From positions 62,001-126,000 of the forward strand of contig NZ_JACIDK010000006.1 in the NCBI RefSeq assembly GCF_014196295.1: a DNA stretch of 64,000 nucleotides. The letters are read 5' to 3'. Under the pieces are notes generated by a model, which saw only the letters and a program-made list of their open reading frames with translations, did no database searches and had not been told where the DNA came from. Source of the stretch: Phenylobacterium haematophilum. Lineage in GTDB: Bacteria; Pseudomonadota; Alphaproteobacteria; Caulobacterales; Caulobacteraceae. Shown here in pieces: positions 1 to 7,700 of this stretch. The position numbers and the translations under genes are program-made. How positions within the stretch are numbered: position 1 is the first letter of the stretch; every line of letters starts with the position of its first letter.

Positions 1-834
1 CACCACGCTCGCGGTTCGCTGGATGGTCCGACCCGAGACGGCCTCGCGCGCGGCGATCTCGGAGAAGACCTCCGGATAGAGCGCCCGGATCGTCGCCCAT
101 TGGGCCGGCGAGCCGAAGATGCAGCACCGGCAGCTGAGGCGCGACCAGCCGAGGCTATAGGCCGGATGCGGCCGGATCGACGCCGCGGCGATGGCGTCCC
201 AGACCTGGGCCTCGGGCCAGGCGAGGATCGGCCGCCAGTGGTCGACATGTCGCCGTGCGCAGGCCGTGCGGTGCGGCTCGAACGGGCGGTAGCGCGCCCG
301 CGCCGGGCTCTCCTCGGCCCGCTCGCCGGTCACCACCAGGGTCCGGCCGTCCTCGAACCGCGTCTGGCCGCGGATCGCTGAGGCCAGCACGTCGATCTTC
401 AGCGCCGGGCTGCACCAGCGCACGGAGAGGTCCGCCGAGACCTGCGGGAAGCGGCCGCGCACGCCGGGCGGGCCCGCGCCGCCCGTGCGGCCGAGCTGGC
501 CGCCGGGCGTCTCGAACAGGACCGGCGCGGTCGGGTCGCCGTCCCGCTCCATCTCGCGACGGAAGCCGCCCTCGCGCCAGGAAAAATAGAGCGGCAGGCC
601 GAAGTGATCGGCCAGGGCGGCGACATAGGCCGGCGTCACCGGCCAGTCCATGAAGCTCGCGCCGCGCCCGTCGACCTCGTGGTGATGCAGCTCGATGCGG
701 CTCGGATCGACGCCCAGCGCCAGCAGGTGGAGCAGGCAAGCCAGCGAATCCTTGCCGCCGCTAAAGGCGATCAGGATTCGGTCGTAGGCCGCCAAGGCGG
801 CCATGTCCGACCGGCGACAGCGCAGGCTATCCAT
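1..834 (-). CDS. PAPS-reductase-like PP-loop protein (3' end cut by window edge)
   Basis: The frame stays open from ATG at 834 to the window edge, giving 278 codons with the C-terminus missing. An ATP-pyrophosphatase PP-loop, SGGKDS, lies at residues 25-30, as in PAPS reductases, DndC-like proteins and other N-type ATP pyrophosphatases, which activate a substrate by adenylation. Cys141 sits in a CSPALK motif, and a cysteine cluster (C235, C237, C238) follows, so a bound metal or Fe-S cluster is possible. ATG 834 overlaps the stop of the upstream 79-residue gene by 8 bases; ATG 804 is an alternative start. The substrate is unknown. Cysteine biosynthesis is unlikely, since no sulfate-assimilation genes are nearby. 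Confidence 0.8.
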   Translation of the reverse strand, partial: MDSLRCRRSDMAALAAYDRILIAFSGGKDSLACLLHLLALGVDPSRIELHHHEVDGRGASFMDWPVTPAYVAALADHFGLPLYFSWREGGFRREMERDGDPTAPVLFETPGGQLGRTGGAGPPGVRGRFPQVSADLSVRWCSPALKIDVLASAIRGQTRFEDGRTLVVTGERAEESPARARYRPFEPHRTACARRHVDHWRPILAWPEAQVWDAIAAASIRPHPAYSLGWSRLSCRCCIFGSPAQWATIRALYPEVFSEIAAREAVSGRTIQRTASVV

Positions 835-1066
835 CGGCCGGCTCGCCGATCGCCGAGACGTCGGCCTCGTCGACCAAAAGCGCGCCGCCGTCCAAGCCCT
901 GGCAGAGGGCCTCGATCTCGCAGACGTCGAACGGTTCGACGGGTCGGCCGTCGGCGAAGACATCGAGGATAGCCGGGTTCTCGTAGCCGTCGGCAGCATG
1001 GTCCTGCAGCAGGCGCAGGCCGGCGAGCAGCGCGCCGAGCTGGCGCGCGTCGATCTTGAGCAACAT
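827..1066 (-). CDS. Small conserved element protein, unknown function
   Basis: This is a 79-residue acidic protein without a signal peptide or membrane segment. I do not recognise a domain. It lies between two PP-loop genes on the same strand, overlapping the downstream one by 8 bases and following the upstream one by 36 bases. All three are therefore probably one transcript. The upstream sequence (AAGGAGACC before the ATG) supplies a good ribosome binding site. Its position suggests a role tied to the flanking PP-loop enzymes, but nothing in the sequence proves that. Confidence 0.65.
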   Translation of the reverse strand: MLLKIDARQLGALLAGLRLLQDHAADGYENPAILDVFADGRPVEPFDVCEIEALCQGLDGGALLVDEADVSAIGEPADG

Positions 1067-1102
1067 GGTGGTCTCCTTGGACAGGGGGGCGAGGGCGGCC
1101 GC

Positions 1103-2083
1103 TCAGGGCCTGGCGACCAGGCCCGCGTAGAGGCCCGGGTCGCCGTCGATCCGCCGGGGGTCGGCGGCGAAGGCGTCGAACAGGGTGAGCCAGCGCGCCA
1201 TCTCCGGGCGCGGCTCCGCGCCGGCGGCGGCGACCGCCGACTGCCAGCGCAGGAGGCTCTCCGGCGCCAGGGCGATGATGGCGTCGATCTCCTCGGCCTG
1301 GAGGAGACGCTCCTGCCGGATGAACGCCGTCATCGACCCGGGCCGGGGGGTGGCGCCCCGCGCGCCCTTGACCGACTTTCGCCACAGGCCGTCGACGGTG
1401 CGTAGCCGCGGCGCGGCGCGGGCCTCGATCAGGACGATCTGGCGGAGCAGCGCGCGGGGAAGGGCGCGGATCTCCTCCGGGCGAGCGGCAGTGCAGAAGA
1501 AGCACGCGCTCTTGGGCGGCACCGGCAGGCCGGCGGCGGCGATCCGCCGGGCGCAGTCCGCCCGCGTCCAGCCCCACTCGCGCAGGGGGTAGCGATGTTC
1601 GTAGAGCGGATCGTCCAGATCCTGGACCGCCCGGTAGCGGCGCTCGTCGGCGGGACTGGCGTCATAGCCGATCAGCTTGATCACCTTGCGCCCGGCGGCC
1701 CAGGCGGCGATCGCCGGCGGCCAGGCCTTGGCCCAGGCATGCTGGGGCGCCGCCTTCCACTTCTGGCTGCAGGTGCCGCGGCCGAAGGCGATCCCGGGCA
1801 GGGTGCCGTTGGTCAGCAGGTTCTCGGTCAGAGTCCGATAGGCCGGCCAGTTCTTGAAGTTCTTCGGGACGTAGCGGACGATTTCCGAAGGGACGCCGCG
1901 TTCGGCCAGCCAAGCCTGGAAAATGGGGATGAAAGCCACGGTCTCGGGCTTCTCCGGGACCTCGGCGAGCAGGACCTGATCGACGGGCTCGCCCCGTTCG
2001 ACCAGCTCGACGAGCATGCCTGTGGAATCGACGCCGGCGCCCCAGGCGGCGAGGACGGGCGAGCGAAGGGGTGTGGGGGACAA
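1103..2083 (-). CDS. PP-loop (adenine nucleotide alpha-hydrolase-like) protein
   Basis: The protein has 326 residues. A degenerate PP-loop, WGAGVDSTG, lies at residues 14-22, with the motif TCSQKWK around Cys105 and a CFFC pair at C194/C197. This pattern (PP-loop, C-x3-[LW]K-like motif, C-x2-C) is typical of PAPS-reductase-like proteins found in phages and mobile elements, which have been linked to nucleic-acid modification rather than sulfate reduction. It heads a likely three-gene operon with the 79-residue protein and the second PP-loop gene. The exact reaction cannot be read from the sequence. Confidence 0.8.
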   Translation of the reverse strand: MSPTPLRSPVLAAWGAGVDSTGMLVELVERGEPVDQVLLAEVPEKPETVAFIPIFQAWLAERGVPSEIVRYVPKNFKNWPAYRTLTENLLTNGTLPGIAFGRGTCSQKWKAAPQHAWAKAWPPAIAAWAAGRKVIKLIGYDASPADERRYRAVQDLDDPLYEHRYPLREWGWTRADCARRIAAAGLPVPPKSACFFCTAARPEEIRALPRALLRQIVLIEARAAPRLRTVDGLWRKSVKGARGATPRPGSMTAFIRQERLLQAEEIDAIIALAPESLLRWQSAVAAAGAEPRPEMARWLTLFDAFAADPRRIDGDPGLYAGLVARP

Positions 2084-2427
2084 GGCGGCCTCCGGACAAC
2101 ACCGGCGGCGGCCAATTCCGCGTCCGGCTCACCGGGACCGGCCCTTGCTCCTCCCCTCCACCTCTGTGCGGATGGGCTGGAACGAGACGTTTGGGATTAT
2201 CCCACCGGCCTGCCGCGATCGGCGGACCCTGGCGAGATTCCCTCTCAGGCGCCGGATTTGGTCCGGGCGGCCGCCCGGCGCTGGTGCGTCTGAACGAGGT
2301 TGAAGGGGTGCGCGCCGGGTCGGGCGGGGAGCAAGGACCGTCGGCGCGGCGGGCGCCGGCGAACGCCTGGGACGCCTATGCTTCTGGCCGGTTCGACCGG
2401 CCGCGCCCTTCCTCTAGCCTTTGAGCG
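2084..2427. other. Intergenic region
   Basis: No convincing gene is seen here. The stretch should hold the promoter of the PP-loop operon, which points left. A short symmetric sequence, TGGGATTATCCCA at 2192-2204, could be an operator, but one copy is weak evidence. Confidence 0.4.
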
Positions 2428-2859
2428 TCAATCGCGCTTCTGGACCTGCGGACGCCTGTGCAGTCGCCGCGACCGGATGGCGGCGCGCAGCCGCTCGTAG
2501 ATCGCCTTCGGCAAAAGGCCGTAGGCGTAGGCGTCGGCGCGGCCCGGTATCGGCCGCAGGTCGTAGCCGGGCCAGATGAACTCGTTGAGTTCATCGACCC
2601 GGATCCAGTGATCCGCGCCATCGAGGCCGAGCGCGCGCGCCGCCTGCGGCGGAATGGGGATGGAATCATCCTCCTCGGGAAGCGCATGGGTGATCGGTGC
2701 GACGAGGACGGTGATATCGCCGGTCTCCCCGAGCGCCGCGGCGACGACGATGGCGCAGGGTCGATCCTTCGAACCCTCGTCGGCCCCAGCCTCGGCCTCA
2801 TGGCTCCAGAGAAAGCTGTATCGAACGACCAGGCCCGGCTCGGGAGCCGGCAACGTCAT
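2428..2859 (-). CDS. PemK/MazF-type toxin (putative)
   Basis: The protein has 143 residues with the layout of plasmid-maintenance PemK/MazF-like proteins: an N-terminal segment about exchange with the cell (RPCAIVVAAA), a valine-rich beta strand (DITVLVAPIT) and a basic C-terminus. Family members are mostly ribosome-dependent or free mRNA endoribonucleases. The gene overlaps the preceding antitoxin gene by four bases (ATGA at 2856-2859), the usual coupling of type II toxin-antitoxin pairs. The likely role is stabilising the element after segregation. The family call rests on pattern and context, and I cannot name catalytic residues with certainty. Confidence 0.7.
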   Translation of the reverse strand: MTLPAPEPGLVVRYSFLWSHEAEAGADEGSKDRPCAIVVAAALGETGDITVLVAPITHALPEEDDSIPIPPQAARALGLDGADHWIRVDELNEFIWPGYDLRPIPGRADAYAYGLLPKAIYERLRAAIRSRRLHRRPQVQKRD

Positions 2860-3110
2860 TTGGGGGCGACGCCATACTCAGCCGCATCGATCGCGGCGAT
2901 GAGATGATCGGGCAGCTCCTCGGTCTTGTAGACTTTTCGCTCCCTGGCCTTCAGGCGCTGATAGTGCGCAAGCTCCTCGGCCGACAGATAGCCCCCGACC
3001 ACGCGGTCGTGGCTCGTGACCACGATCACCTTCTCGCGGATGGCCTCGTCCTGATAGCGGGCGAAGTGCCGGGCGAAGGTCGTAGCCTTGACGGTGGCAT
3101 GGGCGGTCAT
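2856..3110 (-). CDS. Phd/YefM-like antitoxin
   Basis: The protein has 84 residues. An N-terminal segment resembles Phd/YefM/AbrB-like antitoxins (a residue run around ATTFARHF, then VIVVTSHDRVVGGYLS), followed by a charged helix expected to wrap the toxin. A GGAG site lies six bases before ATG 3110. The gene precedes and overlaps the toxin gene, as expected when the labile antitoxin must be made first. A palindrome between the -35 and -10 elements upstream fits autorepression by the antitoxin or the complex. Confidence 0.75.
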   Translation of the reverse strand: MTAHATVKATTFARHFARYQDEAIREKVIVVTSHDRVVGGYLSAEELAHYQRLKARERKVYKTEELPDHLIAAIDAAEYGVAPK

Positions 3111-3125
3111 CGGAATCTCCAGATG

Positions 3126-3156
3126 TGTAAAACGCGCGTTTTTCGCTTTTTGTCAA
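3126..3156 (-). promoter_or_regulatory. Toxin-antitoxin promoter with embedded operator
   Basis: Read on the minus strand, a perfect -35 box TTGACA (3151-3156) is followed by an 18-19 base spacer and a weak -10 (around 3126-3133). A perfect 14-bp palindrome, AAAACGCGCGTTTT (3129-3142), fills the promoter-proximal part of the spacer, the place where an autorepressing antitoxin would bind. Transcription would start a short distance before the antitoxin ATG at 3110. Confidence 0.55.
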
Positions 3157-3660
3157 GGCGGACCGCCCTAGCCGTCGCTTGGGACGGCCGCAAGGTCGAT
3201 CGAAGGCGCCAAGCGTAACCGTCTGGCCTCCAAGGGCCACAGGTGGCCGGGCCAGGTACGGGCGCGGGGGTGTCTCTGTTCTCGCGTCGCGGCAGCGCAG
3301 ATGGGCCGGCCTGACGAGCGCGTCAACGCCCTGAACCCCGCGCGCGGCTTGGCGCGGTGAACCTCAAGCACTGTCCGTGGCGCATCGACGTTGCGGTGCT
3401 CCCCTTGTGGTGGGTCCAAGGCGGCGGGCGGGTCCCGCGCGATCAATCACGCAAACCTAGGCCGGGTCGCTCGGGGCGAAGCCGACCTGGCGTGGCCAGG
3501 CGGCCGGACCGGACCCTCCGGTCTTCGCTGGGCTGCAGACCGGTTTCCAGCCTGGCCGGGCTTCACCCCCTCGCTGATCCCCGACCTGGGCGGTGGCGTG
3601 ATCGCGGCAGGGACCGCGAGCCGCCCGGGCTCCTCCGGGCGGAAGATCTGGAGAACGACG
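3157..3660. other. Intergenic region upstream of ssb
   Basis: No gene is supported. Open frames here are short or antisense and have no recognisable product. The right end carries the ssb ribosome binding site (TCTGGAG, eight bases before ATG 3661). The toxin-antitoxin promoter and the ssb promoter diverge from this stretch. Confidence 0.4.
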
Positions 3661-4029
3661 ATGCTGAACCAAGTCCAACTGATCGGCTTCACCGGCGCCG
3701 AAGCGGAGATCCGCACCACTCAGGACGGCAAGAAGGTCGCCAGCCTGCGGGTCTGCACCAGCCGCTACACCAAGAAGAACGGCGAGCGGCGCGACTACCC
3801 GACCTGGCACCAGGTGGAGATCTGGACCCCGGCGACGGTCAACTGGCTGGCCTCCAAGGGCCTCTCGAAGGGCGCCAAGGTCTATGTCCAGGGCGAGATT
3901 CGCCACGACCGCTACACCGACAACGAAGGCGTCGAGCGGTTCTTCGCGAAGGTGGTCATCGCCATGCCCGGCCACGAACTGAAGTCCCTCGACCGGCCCG
4001 AGCACGATCAGCCCGAAGGCGAGGATTGA
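3661..4029 (+). CDS. ssb: Single-stranded DNA-binding protein (element-borne)
   Basis: The protein has 122 residues and is a single OB fold. It opens with MLNQVQLIGFTG and continues with the SSB-typical strands TTQDGKKVASLRV, WHQVEIW and KVYVQGEI. It binds ssDNA during replication or conjugative transfer. It is shorter than chromosomal SSB (about 160-180 residues) and lacks the usual acidic PF-ending tip, finishing instead in a short acidic tail, so it may not recruit the normal SSB partners. The frame is open further upstream, but ATG 3661 has a GGAG site and matches the family start. A strong terminator follows at once. Confidence 0.92.
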   Translation: MLNQVQLIGFTGAEAEIRTTQDGKKVASLRVCTSRYTKKNGERRDYPTWHQVEIWTPATVNWLASKGLSKGAKVYVQGEIRHDRYTDNEGVERFFAKVVIAMPGHELKSLDRPEHDQPEGED

Positions 4030-4036
4030 CGACGAA

Positions 4037-4070
4037 GCCCCACCCGGGCGACCGGGTGGGGCCTCTTCCT
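4037..4070 (+). terminator. Rho-independent terminator of ssb
   Basis: A perfect 11-bp stem (4037-4047 with 4052-4062) closes a four-base loop, GCGA, and is followed by CTCTTCCT. It starts seven bases after the ssb stop codon. Confidence 0.8.
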
Positions 4071-4091
4071 ACCAGCGGGCGACGCCAAGCC

Positions 4092-4556
4092 TCACGCCGG
4101 CCTGCCAGAGTCCTCGATCTCGACGGGCGGCACATGCGGGTCGGCGAACAGGCGCAGGTGCTCGAGGATGGCGTCGACGTCCGCGAGGCCTACGAAACGA
4201 ATGTCGTCGGCGTTGAGCGAGCAGGTCACGCCGTCGCCGGCGTCGCCGGGTCTGCGGACGCGGCGGGCCGGACCCCATTCGCAGCCGTAGCCGTCGTAGG
4301 TCAGCACATAGGTGAGCCCGACCTCGACGCAGTAGGCCGCCAGCTCGTCGAACTCCCCGCCGGAAACCTCGCGGCCGTAGAAGGTGACGCCTTCGGCGCC
4401 GTCCTGCAGATAGGCCAGAAGCTCGTCGCGGCTCTGGAAGCGTTCTTCCCAATCGCGGCCGAGCCGCTCGCTCTCGATGACATCGAGCAGCTCTTCCAGG
4501 CGGTCGGCGGGCACAGGGCCGCCGATGGTGATGGTGGCGTCGACACGGTCTGCCAT
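4092..4556 (-). CDS. Conserved plasmid/ICE protein, unknown function
   Basis: The protein has 154 residues, is acidic and soluble, and has no signal peptide. ATG 4556 is preferred because an AAGGAGAAGG site precedes it; the open frame extends further upstream without an RBS. The sequence has a repeated Glu/Asp-rich helical part (VIESERLGRDWEERFQSRDE) and a tyrosine-rich strand region. I do not recognise the family. It converges on ssb with the shared terminator between them and lies 239 bases downstream of the helicase-methylase gene on the same strand. Confidence 0.65.
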   Translation of the reverse strand: MADRVDATITIGGPVPADRLEELLDVIESERLGRDWEERFQSRDELLAYLQDGAEGVTFYGREVSGGEFDELAAYCVEVGLTYVLTYDGYGCEWGPARRVRRPGDAGDGVTCSLNADDIRFVGLADVDAILEHLRLFADPHVPPVEIEDSGRPA

Positions 4557-4795
4557 TGGCCTTCTCCTTTCCAAGGGACGCCCAACACTCCCCTTTCCCC
4601 ACCTCCCTACACCGCCGCAGCAACCCGCCACCCTGGCCGGCAGACCCACAGTGGTTCGCAGAGGCGCACCGGCCCGCGGTCAGCGCCGCCCTCGCGCGCC
4701 CGCGACCCTCGCGGAGAGCCAGCACACGGCGAGTCGCTGGCCGAACGGCCAGCGGCTCGGAAGGTGACGCGGAACCTAGAGACCAAGGGCCGGCG

Positions 4796-7700
4796 TCAGG
4801 CCGCCTTCGGCAGCACCGATTGCGGCGGCCATTTGGCCAGCACGGCGGCCAGGACCTCCGGCTTGTCCACCGGCACGAACACCCGCGGCGTATAGGCGAT
4901 GATCTCGACGAAGCAGCCGAGCGCAGTGAACGACGAGCGCTGCGAAGCCGCGCCCACCACCTCCATCCGGTAGCGGTCCATCACCTTGGCCCGACGCAGC
5001 CAGAGGCCGCCGGCCAGGGCGATGGCCGCGCCGTCCTGCCGGACCAGAACGGACACTTGATCGGGATCGCCGTAGGCGCTGGCGACGTCGGACAGACCCA
5101 GTGCGACCTTCAGCGCCGGGACCTGGCCGGGGTCGAGCAGACGGCCGAGCCAGCGGCGGCCGTCCGGCGCCTTCAACCGCCGCACCGAGGTTCCCTTGTC
5201 AGGGAGGTGTGTCCAGATCGGCAGCAGGAGGCCCGATACCAGCACCAGGTCGCGGGTGATCCAGGGGTCGGCCTCGGCGACTTCCCGATCCCAAGCGGCG
5301 CGCCAGCTCGCTTCGTCGGTCGCCTCCCAGGCCGACTCCTCGAAGCCCTTCAGCGAGGCGATCGTGCGCTTCTCCGGCCGGATCAGGCGCACCGCCGGGA
5401 TCAGACGGTCATCGTCATTGGTCGTGGTGAGCCCCTGGACGACGAGGGCTGCGCGTCCAGACTTGGAGTTCACTGCGAAGATCACGCCGTCCGGATCCAG
5501 GCCTGCAAGGGCGGTGTCCGCGGCCGTGAGCTCGCGCGCGGTGCGGACCTGGAAGCGCAGGAGCTTGGTCTCCGCCCCGGTCACCGCGTCCTTGCGCACC
5601 ACCTCCTCATCCAGGATCGCCACGTCGTCGGCGACGATGTCCTCCATCCCCCGGTCCAGGGCGGCGGACTGGGCCGCCCGCTCCAGGATCGAGGTGAGGA
5701 TTTCGTCGAAGGCGGCGAACAGGGCGTTCTGGTCTTCGATCCGCAGCGCCAGGAGGCGATTGAGGAAGGTGTTCATCGGCGGCATGTCGTCGGACGTCTT
5801 CAAGTCCCCGTCGCCGTCGACCAGCCGCAGGCCGGTCTTCGCCTCGAAAGTCTCCCGGTCCATCGCCTCGACGTTGCCGAAATGGAGGGCGATGTAGAAG
5901 GCCTGCAGAGCGCGGTGCGCCCAGGGGCTTTCCAGATTGTCCTCGGCGCGGAAGAGGCCGTTGCCGGCGGTGCGCCGCTCGCCCCGGGTGAGCGCGCCCA
6001 GGCTGTCGAGCCGGCGGGCGATGGTCGAGGTGAACCGCTTCTCCCCGTGGATATCGGTCGTCACCGGCCGGAACAGCGGCGCGCAGGCCTGGTTGGTGCG
6101 GTGTGAGCGACCGAGCCCCTGGATCGCGGTGTCCGCCCGCCAGCCGGGCTCCACGAGGTAGTGGACCCGGCGCTCCTGGTTCTGGGCGGCCAAGTCCGCA
6201 TGGTAGCTGCGGCCCGTGCCGCCAGCGTTGGAGAACACCAGCACCCGCTTTTTGCCGGACATGAAGGCGTCGGTCTCGGCCTTGGCCGCGGAGGCGCTGC
6301 GCCGCTCCACAACGCGGCGGCCGTCGCGGGTGACCACCCGGCGCGAGCGGCCGGTGATCTCGGCGACCTGCTCGGTCCCCAGCGCCTCGATCACCGCGTC
6401 CAACACACCGTGGACGGCCGGCAGGCAGGCGAGGTGGGTGACCAGCTCGTCGCGCAGCCGCAGGGCCTCCTGGCTGACGACCAGACGCCCGTCCTCGTCG
6501 GTCACCGGGACCATGGTGACGGCGCCGTCCTCGTCCTCGATCGCGTCCATCGCCATCACCGGGAAGGCGCCCATCAGATAGTCGAGCACCTGGTCCTTCG
6601 GCGTCAGATCGACGGCGAGGTTGTTCCATTCCTCCGGCGGGATCTCCGCCAGGCGGCGTTCCATCACGGCCTCATTGGTCGAAACGACCTGCACCACGGC
6701 CGATCGGCCGACGGCCAGGTCTTCCCGGATCGAGGCCACGAGGGAGGGGGCCTTCAGCCCCGACAGCAGGTGGCCGAAGAAGCGCAGTTTCGCCCCCTCG
6801 AACGCCGACAGGACCGCCGAGGCGGCCTGGCCGGATTTGGGCTTGCCGTCCTCGGTGACGCCGACGGCCTCCAGGGCGGCGCGCAGGTTGGCGTGGATCA
6901 GCTGGTAGGCGTCGGCCCAGGCGTCCCAGATGGCGATGTCGTCCTCCGTGAGCGGATGACGCAGGGGTTCGTACTCGACGCCTTCGAACGACAGCGAGCG
7001 GGCGATGTAGAGACCCATGGCTTTCAGCTCCCGCGCGATCAGCTCCATCACCGCCACGCCGCCGGTCTCCACGGCGTCCATGAAGGCCTCGCGCGTCGGG
7101 AAGGGCGCTTCCGGCCCGCCCCAGAGGCCAAGCCGGGCCGCATAGGCGAGGTTCTCCGGCGTGGTCGCACCGGTGGCCGAGACGTAGAGGATGCGGGCGT
7201 TCGGCAGGCGGTTCTGAAGGGCGAGGCCCGCCATGCCCTGCTGCGAGGCCTTCTTCGGGCCGCGCGCGCTCTTGCCGCCCCCGGCGGCGTTGGCCATGGC
7301 GTGGGCCTCGTCGAAGACGATCACCCCGTCGAAGTCGGCGCCCAGCCAGTTGACGACCTGGTCGAGGCGCGAGGGTCGGTCGCCCCGCGCCGGCTGCCGT
7401 AGGGTGGCGTAGGTCGTGTAGAGCACGCCCTTGTCCATGCGGATGGCGTCCGCCTGCTTCCAGGCGCCTTGCGGGGTGATGTCCGAGACCGCCCCGCCGA
7501 TGGCGGTCCAGTCGCGCCGCGCGTCTTCCAGCAGCGCATCGTTCTTCGACAGCCACACGGCGCGCTGACGGCCCTGGGCGAGGTTGTCGGCGATAACGCC
7601 GGCGATCTCACGGCCCTTGCCGCAGCCGGTGCCGTCCCCCAGGAAGAAGCCCTTGCGGAAGCGCACGGCGCCCGGATGGTCGTCCTTGACGAGGATGACC

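Noticed and set aside
4556..6106. Long plus-strand open frame opposite the helicase-methylase gene
   Set aside because: It is Arg/Gly-rich without domains and mirrors the codon pattern of the real minus-strand gene; such frames are common in GC-rich DNA.
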